A DNA stretch of 55,506 nucleotides from Bacilli bacterium (GTDB lineage Bacteria > Bacillota_I > Bacilli_A > JAJDGJ01). Below the pieces are notes generated by a model, which was not told where the DNA came from, ran no database searches, and was given only the letters and a program-made list of their open reading frames with translations. The stretch is from positions 1 through 55,506 of the forward strand of contig JAISTP010000013.1 in assembly GCA_031272545.1 (NCBI GenBank), in the 5' to 3' direction. Below are positions 47,114-55,417 of this stretch, piece by piece (positions within the stretch are counted from its first letter, which is position 1; each line of letters begins with the position of its first letter). Both the position numbers and the translations under genes were made by a program.

Positions 47114-47142
47114 ATTATACCAAAAAACATCTTGAATGTTAA
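47114..47142 (-). promoter_or_regulatory. Promoter of the membrane protein/M23 operon
   Basis: TTAACA-N17-TATAAT on the minus strand. Its -35 box touches that of the divergent tRNA-Leu promoter. Confidence 0.7.
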
Positions 47143-47160
47143 ATGAACTTTTGATATAAT
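47132..47160 (+). promoter_or_regulatory. Promoter of tRNA-Leu
   Basis: TTGAAT-N17-TATAAT, with the start expected about 13 bases before the tRNA. Confidence 0.8.
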
Positions 47161-47179
47161 AATAGAGCCAGTAAAGCAG

Positions 47180-47268
47180 GCCCAGGTGGCGGAACTGGTA
47201 GACGCACAGGACTTAAAATCCTGCGGATAGTGATATCCGTGCCGGTTCGATTCCGGCTCTGGGCACCA
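47180..47268 (+). tRNA. tRNA-Leu (TAA)
   Basis: An 89-base class II tRNA with acceptor GCCCAGG/TCTGGGC (last pair G-U), anticodon loop CTTAAAA, a long variable arm and encoded CCA. Confidence 0.97.
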
Positions 47269-47275
47269 TATATAA

Positions 47276-47312
47276 AAAATAACTAGTAGCTTAGACTACT
47301 AGTTTTTTATTT
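47276..47312. terminator. Bidirectional terminator between tRNA-Leu and the ECF operon
   Basis: AACTAGTAG/CTACTAGTT has T runs on both strands. It ends tRNA-Leu and the converging cobalamin operon. Confidence 0.85.
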
Positions 47313-47981
47313 AATACCATATTTAACTTTAATTCTCTTTAATTTTTTAGTTAAGGGTTTATATAATAAAATAATAAAAATAATATTAGATAAAGCATAA
47401 TAAATATAAAAAGGACCAGCCGCAATAAGTAAAGCAATAAACTTTTCATTAGTGTACCCTGAACTTAAACAAGTAAGAAAATCCATCATCATTGAGAATA
47501 GAATACCACAAAGTCCAGCATAAATAATTCTTCCTACTATATTATCAATAATACCTTTGATATTTAAAAGACCAGCTAAATAACCAAATAGACCCCAAAT
47601 AAACATTTGATAAATAGTCCACATTCCTTGCCCAAAGAAAAATCCTGATACTAAAGCAGTAAGTGAACCTACTAAAAAGCCAACTTCTTTTTTATAAACA
47701 GCGCCACTTATAATAACAATACAGACAACTGGTTTAAAAGAAGGTAACCATGCAAAAGCAAGACGTGTTAATACCGCAATGGCAACTAATAAAGCGACAA
47801 TTACTACCTCTCTAGCTTCAACTTTTTGATGATCATATTTATAATAAAAAGGAATAATACCTATTATTGCAATAAGCATTGAAGATAAAAGATAATTATC
47901 TACTTTTAATAAGAAAATAGCTAATACTAAAGCAAAGCATAAAGATACTAAAAAAATTACTTGTTTAATTGCTTGTGACAT
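47307..47981 (-). CDS. ECF S component, probably cobalamin-specific (CblS-like)
   Basis: This 224-residue protein has six to seven hydrophobic helices and ECF S-component features (VVIVALLVAIAVLTRLAFAWLP, then GFLVGSLTALVSGFFFGQG). The substrate is assigned as cobalamin only from context: a cobalamin riboswitch heads the operon and DUF4430 genes sit beside it. It resembles predicted CblS components. It overlaps the end of the ATPase gene by 25 bases and is last in the operon. Confidence 0.78.
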   Translation of the reverse strand: MSQAIKQVIFLVSLCFALVLAIFLLKVDNYLLSSMLIAIIGIIPFYYKYDHQKVEAREVVIVALLVAIAVLTRLAFAWLPSFKPVVCIVIISGAVYKKEVGFLVGSLTALVSGFFFGQGMWTIYQMFIWGLFGYLAGLLNIKGIIDNIVGRIIYAGLCGILFSMMMDFLTCLSSGYTNEKFIALLIAAGPFYIYYALSNIIFIILLYKPLTKKLKRIKVKYGIK

Positions 47982-49588
47982 AGTGCTAACACATCCTTAT
48001 AAATAATAGTATTATCAAAAATATTTCTTGTTAGTTTAACAGTAGCTGTGGTATAGAAATTATTATCTTTAAAGAAGGTACGAGCATCTTCTTGTGAAAC
48101 AATTTCACCATCAAATAACATGGCACATTCATCACCAAAATTAGCACAAAATTCAATATCATGAGAAACCATAATAATAGTTAATCCTTGTTTAATCAAT
48201 TTCTTTAAAACATAAGCTAAATATCTTTTATTAACATAATCTAAACCTTTAGTTGGTTCATCTAAAATTAATATTTCTGGTTCTAATAATAATAACTTTA
48301 CTAAAGCAAGTTTTTGTTGCTGACCACCTGAAATATCATAAGGATGTTGTTCAAGTAAAGGGATTAATTCAAAAGCTTCCGCATAAGACATAATAGTATT
48401 ATTATTAGCTTTACTTTGATAAGTTAATTCTTCCAAGACACTATCTTTTGAAAATAATAAAGTTGGATTTTGTGGTAAATAAGCCATTTTAGTCTTACTT
48501 TTTGCTAAAGGAATATTATCTATTTTAACTTGTCCACGATAAGGTTTACTAATACCAACTAAACAATTAATTAAAGTAGATTTACCAGCACCATTATTAC
48601 CAAGTAAACAAAATAATTGATGTTCATATATTTTTAAAGAAGTCTTTCTTAAAATATCATTATCTTTTTTATCATATCTAAAATAAAGATTTTTTAATTC
48701 AACTTTAACTTTTTTACTTAATATTTCTTTCTCTTCTTCTTCAAAACAATCATATTTAAAATTATCTCTCAATAATTTCTTACCTTCTTTAATATTTAAA
48801 GGTAAGGAAGAAGTAATATCTAAATCTAAAGCTAAACGCATTGAAGTTGGTAAAGCTTGTAAAAAAGTATGTTTAGAATCAATTTCTTTAATATCAAAAG
48901 CAATTTTAGTTGGTGAATTAAGACCAATAATTTTACCTTTATCCATAACCACTACCTTACTTGCAATACTCAAAACTTGTTCTAAACGATGTTCAACCAT
49001 AATAATAGTTGTTGATAATTCTTCATTAACTTTACGAAGACATTCTAAAAAATCACTAACAGCTAAAGGATCTAATTGAGAAGTTGGTTCGTCTAAAACT
49101 AAAACTTTTGGATTTAATAAAAGAATAGTTGCTAAATTAACTATTTGCTTTTGACCACCACTTAAAGTTGTAGTTTCTTGTCTAAATAAATCTTGAATCC
49201 CAAAGAAATTACTCGTTTCTGCCACTTTTCTTCTAATAACACTAGCCTTAGTACCAATATTTTCTAAACCAAAAGCTAATTGATGCCATACTTTATCACT
49301 AATAATTTGGGCATCAGGATTTTGCATTAAATAACCAATATTGATTGCACTTTGAAATTTATCCATATCTTTAATAGCTTCACTATAAAATAAAACTTCA
49401 CCACTAGATTCACCTACAGGAATTAATTCTTTTTTTAAGTGAGATAATAAAGTTGTTTTACCACAACCACTACTTCCACAAATTAAAACAAAATCACCTT
49501 CATCAATACTAAGATTAATATTATCTAAAGCTAATTTATTAGAATGAGGATATTTAAAACTTAAATTTTTGATATTGATAAGCGCCAT
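47957..49588 (-). CDS. ECF transporter fused double ATPase
   Basis: This 543-residue protein is two ABC ATPases in one chain. The first has GSSGCGKTT and LSGGQKQIVNL; the second has GNNGAGKST (about residue 335) and ISGGQQQKLALVKLLL, each with a Walker B (VLVLDEPTSQLDP, ILILDEPTKGLDY). Fused A1-A2 subunits are typical of dedicated ECF transporters. AGGAGG precedes the ATG. It overlaps both neighbours. Confidence 0.93.
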   Translation of the reverse strand: MALINIKNLSFKYPHSNKLALDNINLSIDEGDFVLICGSSGCGKTTLLSHLKKELIPVGESSGEVLFYSEAIKDMDKFQSAINIGYLMQNPDAQIISDKVWHQLAFGLENIGTKASVIRRKVAETSNFFGIQDLFRQETTTLSGGQKQIVNLATILLLNPKVLVLDEPTSQLDPLAVSDFLECLRKVNEELSTTIIMVEHRLEQVLSIASKVVVMDKGKIIGLNSPTKIAFDIKEIDSKHTFLQALPTSMRLALDLDITSSLPLNIKEGKKLLRDNFKYDCFEEEEKEILSKKVKVELKNLYFRYDKKDNDILRKTSLKIYEHQLFCLLGNNGAGKSTLINCLVGISKPYRGQVKIDNIPLAKSKTKMAYLPQNPTLLFSKDSVLEELTYQSKANNNTIMSYAEAFELIPLLEQHPYDISGGQQQKLALVKLLLLEPEILILDEPTKGLDYVNKRYLAYVLKKLIKQGLTIIMVSHDIEFCANFGDECAMLFDGEIVSQEDARTFFKDNNFYTTATVKLTRNIFDNTIIYKDVLALCHKQLNK

Positions 49589-50442
49589 CTTATTTCCTCC
49601 TCTATTTCAAAAATTAATGGTAGAATTAAAAACAATAAAAACATCATATAACTAATAATACTTAAACTATCTAGAGAAACAATTGCTATTTTAGGATAAT
49701 AATAAAAAGATAAATTATGATAGAAATAAATAAATATAGTTAAACCCATACAAATAAATAACAATACTAAAGCAAATAAATCCCTTTTTTCAAAATGATA
49801 TAGATGATAATTAGTTCTTTTTCTACTACCATATCCTAAAGAATTAATTGAATTAACACTATCTAATGAATTTTCAAAAGCAAAACTAACAAGAGCTAAA
49901 AAACAATGAATACTACTCTTTAATTTATCAAATAAATTTCTATTTTTAATATCATAATTAATCTTGTGAAAATCTTTAATTTTATGATAATAATCTTGTA
50001 AATAAGGAATATATCTTAATACTAATGAAATTATAAAAGCAAGTAAAGGACTAATTCTTCCTAATAAATAGACAACTTTATCACTATCCATAATTAAACT
50101 TAAATTCTTAAACCATATTAAAGTAGCACTTATCATTAATGCAAAACTTAATCCAAAGATAATCGATTCTAAAGTAATAGGATTATCATTCATAAAGAAA
50201 AGAATAGTAAATCCTTGATGAACAAACATTGCATTAATAATCATACAAACAAGCACAAAAAGGATAACTAAAAATATTATCCTTTTAAAGCTAATAATTG
50301 AAGTTAATTTAACATTAATAATAATTGCCATTAATAATGAAATACTTAAGTAGATTGGATTCATACTAAACATACTAAATCCAATACAACCAATAAAATA
50401 TAAAGCAATTATTAATGGATGAAAAGTTTTCATTTCTTTCAT
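49561..50442 (-). CDS. ECF transmembrane T component, probably cobalamin (CblT-like)
   Basis: The 293-residue membrane protein is a divergent EcfT: HPLIIALYFIGCIG at the start, helices through 130 and a cytoplasmic coupling region with SINSLGYGSRKR in place of the usual A-R-G motif. Its ATG immediately follows the DUF4430 stop codon (TAAATG), so translation is coupled. It serves the dedicated cobalamin-type transporter, separate from the general ecfA1-ecfA2-ecfT module at 20 kb. Confidence 0.85.
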   Translation of the reverse strand: MKEMKTFHPLIIALYFIGCIGFSMFSMNPIYLSISLLMAIIINVKLTSIISFKRIIFLVILFVLVCMIINAMFVHQGFTILFFMNDNPITLESIIFGLSFALMISATLIWFKNLSLIMDSDKVVYLLGRISPLLAFIISLVLRYIPYLQDYYHKIKDFHKINYDIKNRNLFDKLKSSIHCFLALVSFAFENSLDSVNSINSLGYGSRKRTNYHLYHFEKRDLFALVLLFICMGLTIFIYFYHNLSFYYYPKIAIVSLDSLSIISYMMFLLFLILPLIFEIEEEIRWRLSISKI

Positions 50443-51186
50443 TTAATATCCATTCCCCACATCTTTACCACGATTAGTAGTATATTTAAATTTAATTTTA
50501 TCATTATTTTTTAAATGATATGAACCAACTCCATAATTAGGAAAAGTATTATTTACCATATAAACCCAACCACTTTGTGAACCAGCATCAAATTCACTTA
50601 TATTTCCAATACTTTGAATATATAAATTACTACCACTACCACTATGTTCAACACTAAAACCATATTTTCTTGATGCTTCAATTAAAACATCATAAACACT
50701 AGCATTCTTTTTTACATCAATATCAATATTACTCAATATATAACCATTTTTAGGAATAAATTCCTTAAGATTATCATCAACTTTATCTTTACCTGGACTC
50801 TTTATTAAAACCAAAGTATCAATACTAATACTAATCTTAATATTAGTACTTTCTTTTTTTATAGTACTACTACTTTTATTTGTTACACTCTTTTTTAAAG
50901 AATTATTATCTACTTTATTAGAAATATTAGCATTCTTTTTATTTTCTTTTTTTACATCATCTTTAATTTCTTTTTTAATATCCTTATTTTCTTGATTATT
51001 ATTTTTCTTTTCTTCTTTATTCTGATTAATAATCTTTGAAGTACTAATATCTTCTTTTTTATTTACTACTTCAGGTTCTTGTTCATAATATTGAACTGTT
51101 GTTTTAAAACCACTTACTATTTTGATACAAACTATCAATATAACTAAAATAGTTATTATTGTTATTAAAATCTTTCTCTTCATCAT
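50443..51186 (-). CDS. Membrane-anchored DUF4430 protein, predicted cobalamin binder
   Basis: An uncleaved N-terminal helix (about 5-25) is followed by a Lys/Asn/Glu-rich linker to about residue 115 and a DUF4430 domain (transcobalamin-like C-terminal, PF14478 type). Conserved parts are VYDVLIEASRKYGF, GSQSGWVYMVNN and FPNYGVGSYHLKNNDKI, then KFKYTTNRGKDVG. This resembles the beta domain of intrinsic factor. It probably holds cobalamin at the outer face for the transporter. The alpha-barrel half of the animal carriers is missing. Confidence 0.82.
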   Translation of the reverse strand: MMKRKILITIITILVILIVCIKIVSGFKTTVQYYEQEPEVVNKKEDISTSKIINQNKEEKKNNNQENKDIKKEIKDDVKKENKKNANISNKVDNNSLKKSVTNKSSSTIKKESTNIKISISIDTLVLIKSPGKDKVDDNLKEFIPKNGYILSNIDIDVKKNASVYDVLIEASRKYGFSVEHSGSGSNLYIQSIGNISEFDAGSQSGWVYMVNNTFPNYGVGSYHLKNNDKIKFKYTTNRGKDVGNGY

Positions 51187-51195
51187 ATTTCTTTA

Positions 51196-53346
51196 TCAAT
51201 ATACTTTCTTTTTCTTACCATAGGCATTATAAGTATACTTATGACTTGATTTTATTTTGTTATTTTTATAGATCTTATCATATGAATAAGCTTTACCATA
51301 TTTATTAGATTTTAATACTCCTAAGCTATTATACTTATAATATAAGTTACGTGCAAGTTTACCTTTACTATACCCAAATTTATCATAACTTTTTACTTTA
51401 CCATTGCTATAATAAGTATATTTTTTAATACTAGTATATTGATTATTATTATTTTTATAATAATAATTATTAGTTTTTATTTTTTTATTACTATAATATG
51501 TTTTAGTATTAAAATAAGTAGTAATATATTTATTTTTATATAGATTCATTGTTTTACTTTTAATTAATAATAAATTACTATCATAATAATTATTAACTTT
51601 TTTATTAATTATTTTATTATTATTTCTTGTTATAACATAAGTAGAACTTTTACGTGTACCTTGCCATAAACCACTAACATTTAATTTATTTTTATCATAA
51701 ACATAATTTATTATTGTTTCAACATTACCATTTTGATAACTAGTTTTATAAACATAATAAATATTATTATTTCTTTTTAAATAATAAGTTGTCTTACCAC
51801 TTTTATAAGAATAAGAATTAATTTTATTAAAATCATTTAATACTTTTAGATAATTCATATAAGCACTTGCATAATATTCTTTAATAAATTCTTTTTCATT
51901 ATTAGTAGCTTTTTTATCTAAACTAACAATTTCATTTAATAACTTATAACTACTTTGATATTTATCATATTCTTTATTATTAATAACATTCTCATCAAAT
52001 TGATTTAACTTATTAATAAGCGGTTTACTAATAATCATAAAACTATTACCATTAGTTGGAACAATTAAATTACCCTTATTATCACTAATAATACTAAAAT
52101 AATTATATTTTTTTAAATTAGCATTCGCAAATTCATAATAAATAGGACTTTTATTATTATTATTATCCTGTCCAATTATTAATTTACCAGTGTTATAATC
52201 AATAAAATAAAAATAAGTTTTACCAGAATATCCTTCACTTACTAAAGGAATTGATTGAGTATTATAATTAGTATTAGCTATTAAAGTTAAATCTTTAGTA
52301 TAAACCATTAACCCTTTACCATATTGACCACCACTACTTAAATAAATATTATTAGCACCTAAACCAATACCACCACTAACTTCATTTTTTAATGATACTA
52401 TTTTAAGATCTTTTAAATCAAAAGAATGATTATTTATTTTAAAACGATATAACTTTTTACTTTTTTGCGTTGCTACATACAAATAATTAGTTGCTTCATC
52501 ATATACTAAAGTACTTCTAACATTATTATTACTACCATCCATGTGATAAGTATCATAAACCGTATTATCTTTTAAAGAATGAATAATTACATCACCATTT
52601 TCATTAGCCATAATAAGTGAATCATTAACAATAATGCTATCAGAATAATAATAACCCCATCCTTTGTCAAGATTATCACTTGGATAGGTCCATGCATAAT
52701 CAATAGTATTATTATTTATATTACCATGATTAACATCTATCGCATAAAAGAAACCGTGTGAAGGCTCATTATTAGAAGATGGATTTAATACAACACTATT
52801 ATATAAATAACCATCATAATATAAAGGCTCTGAATTAGATTGACCATAAATTGTTTTTTGTTTACCATTATCTAAAGTTATTTTAAATTTAACTAGTTTA
52901 GTTTCCCATAACTTAGTAAAGCTATTTAAATCTATTGCCATAGTTTTTCCACCATCAATAGAAATAAATAGTTTATTATCACCAGCAGTAAGTTTATTAG
53001 AAACGACTCCAATACTATCTTCATTTAACTTTAAAGTTCTTTTAGTACTAGTTCCATTAAGATTATATTCAAGTAATGAACCACCATCATTAAAAGCTAC
53101 TACCATATAAATTTTATTATGATAAACAATTCTTTCTTTAATACTATTTACATTAGGAATATTAACATTTATCGCATTAATATCGTTATTATTAATTGGT
53201 GTTAATGCTTTAGTAACTTTACTATTAGTTAGATTACCTCCATAACCTACCCAATCATTATCTTCATTAATAGCTTTAATATTTATTTGACATATAAATA
53301 TTAAAATTAATATTAATATCCATAAATAATTATATTTTCTTTTCAT
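51196..53346 (-). CDS. Secreted beta-propeller-like protein with Tyr-rich C-terminal repeats
   Basis: A signal peptide (residues to about 25, ending NIKAI) precedes a PQQ-like beta-propeller region (about 30-440) starting WVGYGGNLTNSKVTKALTP. The last 200 residues carry YwqK/MORN-like repeats (Y-x-N-G-x-x-K-x-x-x-Y), very rich in Tyr, Asn and Lys. No anchor is seen, so it is secreted or held by charge. Its place as the first gene of the riboswitch operon suggests capture of cobalamin or of a cobalamin-bound protein. The ATG at 53346 follows AAGGAG. Confidence 0.68.
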   Translation of the reverse strand: MKRKYNYLWILILILIFICQINIKAINEDNDWVGYGGNLTNSKVTKALTPINNNDINAINVNIPNVNSIKERIVYHNKIYMVVAFNDGGSLLEYNLNGTSTKRTLKLNEDSIGVVSNKLTAGDNKLFISIDGGKTMAIDLNSFTKLWETKLVKFKITLDNGKQKTIYGQSNSEPLYYDGYLYNSVVLNPSSNNEPSHGFFYAIDVNHGNINNNTIDYAWTYPSDNLDKGWGYYYSDSIIVNDSLIMANENGDVIIHSLKDNTVYDTYHMDGSNNNVRSTLVYDEATNYLYVATQKSKKLYRFKINNHSFDLKDLKIVSLKNEVSGGIGLGANNIYLSSGGQYGKGLMVYTKDLTLIANTNYNTQSIPLVSEGYSGKTYFYFIDYNTGKLIIGQDNNNNKSPIYYEFANANLKKYNYFSIISDNKGNLIVPTNGNSFMIISKPLINKLNQFDENVINNKEYDKYQSSYKLLNEIVSLDKKATNNEKEFIKEYYASAYMNYLKVLNDFNKINSYSYKSGKTTYYLKRNNNIYYVYKTSYQNGNVETIINYVYDKNKLNVSGLWQGTRKSSTYVITRNNNKIINKKVNNYYDSNLLLIKSKTMNLYKNKYITTYFNTKTYYSNKKIKTNNYYYKNNNNQYTSIKKYTYYSNGKVKSYDKFGYSKGKLARNLYYKYNSLGVLKSNKYGKAYSYDKIYKNNKIKSSHKYTYNAYGKKKKVY

Positions 53347-53397
53347 CTTATTCTCCTTATAAAAAATCATATTTTTACTATAATTTGTTAACTATTT

Positions 53398-53429
53398 AAA
53401 AAAAGTTAAATTCAAACGAATTTAACTTT
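53398..53429 (-). terminator. Riboswitch 1 terminator hairpin
   Basis: On the minus strand AAGTTAAATTC-GTTT-GAATTTAACTT is followed by a T run, about 50 bases before the propeller gene start. It is the expression platform of the upstream riboswitch. Confidence 0.8.
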
Positions 53430-53532
53430 CTTATAAATCGCGTGAATTAATAATAAATCAATGTTTTCTGGCTTGAGTATTACTCTCTTACAGTGGCGCG
53501 TCCGCTTAGGCTTTTACCTAATTACCATTGAT
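53430..53532 (-). promoter_or_regulatory. Cobalamin riboswitch 1
   Basis: The minus-strand RNA has an outer stem ATCAATG/CATTGAT (53526-53532 with 53457-53463), a GCGGACGCGCCACTGTAA core with the universal GCCACTG, and the B12-box-like CAAGCCAGAAAACA. Downstream, CACGCGAT can make a kissing loop with the core GACGCGCC. The terminator at 53398-53429 follows. The aptamer is compact. It should turn off the propeller-DUF4430-ECF operon when cobalamin is plentiful. Confidence 0.88.
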
Positions 53533-53553
53533 AAAATATTTAATTGTCTTAAC

Positions 53554-53583
53554 ATTATAGCATTTATTAGTTTATTTGCACAA
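53554..53583 (-). promoter_or_regulatory. Promoter of riboswitch 1 and the ECF operon
   Basis: TTGTGC-N18-TATAAT on the minus strand, starting just past the stop codon of the LPxTG-type gene. No terminator separates the two units, so read-through from the upstream gene would also have to pass the riboswitch. Confidence 0.55.
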
Positions 53584-53589
53584 AACTTA

Positions 53590-54813
53590 TTAAATTCTCT
53601 TAGTCATTAGTAATGATGTTCCTAAACTTAAAAATAATATAACAATAACTAATGAATTACTACCAGTATCTGGCATATTACTAACTAATTTAGTATTACT
53701 TTTTTTAACTTGTATATTTTTAATAGGACTATTAGTTACAATATTTGTATTATTTATTACTTGTTTGCCTTGTAAGTTTGATATATTTATCTTTAAATCA
53801 TCAATTGATTTTTTTATTTCTTCATCACTAGCATATGGATTATTAAATATAGCTTTGGCTTTATCAATACTATTACTTAAATTTTGATAAGAAGCATTAG
53901 TATATTTACTTTCTTGATATTTAGAAGCATCTTTAATCGCATTATCTAAAGCTCTAGATTTAACAATTAATTTTAAATGAGCTCTACTTAATTCATTAAT
54001 CATAGGATCATATTCATCCGCATAACCAGCAGTATCAATTCTAGAAGTTACATTATATTCTCCAGGTTGATTAACAATAAAACTAAATTCTCCTTTAATA
54101 TTAGATACATATCCATCATTTGGACTAGTAATCAATGTTCCAGGACCATAATTACTTTCATCTAAAACATTATATGTTCCATCACTTTTTTTCTTTTCTA
54201 GTATAACTAAAGCATCACTAGCAGGACTTATATCTGTTCCCATATTCCAATTCTTATCAAAAATAGCTAATTTATAATTAGTAAGATTAATCATTTCATC
54301 ATCAAAGACTGTAAGCTCTTCTTTATCAAAATAAGAATAAAATTGAGAAATATAATCATAGGTTAAGAACAATACAATCGAATCATTTTCATGTAAAGGT
54401 GCCGCATTTATCGCATATCCATAACCAGTATTTACATCAACTGGATATTTATTATTAATAGTAAACATCCATTCATCCGCATAAGTTCCATTTTTAGAAC
54501 GACTATTATTTAATATTGTACTTAAATAGCTACCAGTAAATCCACAATCAAGAATATTTTTATCACTAAGATCATATCCTTTATCTTGTAATACTTTTAC
54601 TAAAGCATGTAAAACAACAGGATGTTTAGTGTAATCACTACTATTACCACCAACAATATTTGAAATATCAATAGGCGATACATCAACTTTTGTTTTCTCA
54701 ATAAGCGTCTTTTCATTACTTTCAACTCTAATACTAACATTCATTGCTTCTAATTGATTAGATGTTAAAAAAATAAATAATCCTAACATCAATCCATACA
54801 TAATTTTTTTCAT
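53590..54813 (-). CDS. Cell-wall-anchored DUF4430 protein, predicted cobalamin binder
   Basis: A signal peptide (about 1-23, ending NQLEA) precedes a DUF4430-like domain (about 30-160; HPVVLHALVKVLQDKGYDL and ADEWMFTINNKYPV, then NDSIVLFLTYDY), a middle beta-rich region, and a helical FIVAR-like repeat (about 295-355). The C-terminus is a sortase signal: MPDTG near 384, a membrane helix and a basic end (TKRI). The MPDTG motif is a variant of LPxTG. It is predicted to hold cobalamin on the wall. It has its own riboswitch. Confidence 0.82.
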   Translation of the reverse strand: MKKIMYGLMLGLFIFLTSNQLEAMNVSIRVESNEKTLIEKTKVDVSPIDISNIVGGNSSDYTKHPVVLHALVKVLQDKGYDLSDKNILDCGFTGSYLSTILNNSRSKNGTYADEWMFTINNKYPVDVNTGYGYAINAAPLHENDSIVLFLTYDYISQFYSYFDKEELTVFDDEMINLTNYKLAIFDKNWNMGTDISPASDALVILEKKKSDGTYNVLDESNYGPGTLITSPNDGYVSNIKGEFSFIVNQPGEYNVTSRIDTAGYADEYDPMINELSRAHLKLIVKSRALDNAIKDASKYQESKYTNASYQNLSNSIDKAKAIFNNPYASDEEIKKSIDDLKINISNLQGKQVINNTNIVTNSPIKNIQVKKSNTKLVSNMPDTGSNSLVIVILFLSLGTSLLMTKRI

Positions 54814-54841
54814 ATAAACTCTCCTTTTATAAGCAATCTCT

Positions 54842-54870
54842 AAATAAAAGAGCAGTATTCACTGCTCTTT
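54842..54870 (-). terminator. Second hairpin before the wall-anchored DUF4430 gene
   Basis: AAAGAGCAGT-N4-ACTGCTCTTT followed by TATTT on the minus strand, 29 bases before the start codon. It lies downstream of the riboswitch terminator. Confidence 0.55.
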
Positions 54871-54880
54871 AGTTTTTATA

Positions 54881-54909
54881 AAAAAAACTAAATTCAAACG
54901 AATTTAGTC
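54881..54909 (-). terminator. Riboswitch 2 terminator hairpin
   Basis: ACTAAATTC-GTTT-GAATTTAGT with a T run on the minus strand, matching the hairpin behind riboswitch 1 (same loop, same GAATTTA arm). Confidence 0.8.
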
Positions 54910-55016
54910 TCAATAAATAGAAATCGCGTGAATTACAATTAATCAATGTTTTCTGGCTTGAGTATTACTCTTACAGTGGCGCGTCCGCTTAGGATTTTAA
55001 CCTAATTGCCATTGAT
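54910..55016 (-). promoter_or_regulatory. Cobalamin riboswitch 2
   Basis: It shares the outer stem ATCAATG/CATTGAT, the GCGGACGCGCCACTGTAA core, the CTCAAGCCAGAAAACA box and the CACGCGAT kissing partner with riboswitch 1, and differs mainly in loops and spacers. It controls the wall-anchored DUF4430 gene. Confidence 0.88.
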
Positions 55017-55036
55017 AAATATTAAATTGTGTAATT

Positions 55037-55065
55037 ATTATATCATTAAAATAACTAGTTACAAA
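55037..55065 (-). promoter_or_regulatory. Promoter of riboswitch 2
   Basis: TTTGTA-N17-TATAAT on the minus strand, about 20 bases before the aptamer. The remaining gap to about 55390 is plain A/T-rich DNA with no gene that I can see. Confidence 0.55.
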
Positions 55066-55390
55066 CAAATTAATGTTAAAAAATAAAATATATTAAAAGT
55101 AAGTTAATTTATAATAAATAAATAATAAAGTTATAATAAATTCCCTAAATTATAATATCTAGTTAGCTACTAATCTATAATAAATAAATTTCTTCAATTA
55201 AAATAAAAAATAGTCTACTAATTTACAATAAATGTAAATACATATTCAATAGAATAATCATCATTATAAACAAGAAATTTTAAGTTCTTAAAAATTAAAA
55301 ATTTAAAGAAATATATGATAAGCTTTATTATAAAATAAAAATTAAAAATAAAGATATGGTAATCAATATATAAATAAAAATTAAAACAAA

Positions 55391-55414
55391 AAAAGATAGC
55401 TATAGCTATCTTTT
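55391..55414 (-). terminator. Terminator of the rRNA operon
   Basis: AAAAGATAGC-TATA-GCTATCTTTT followed by a T run on the minus strand, just past the 5S 3' end. Confidence 0.85.
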
Positions 55415-55417
55415 AAA

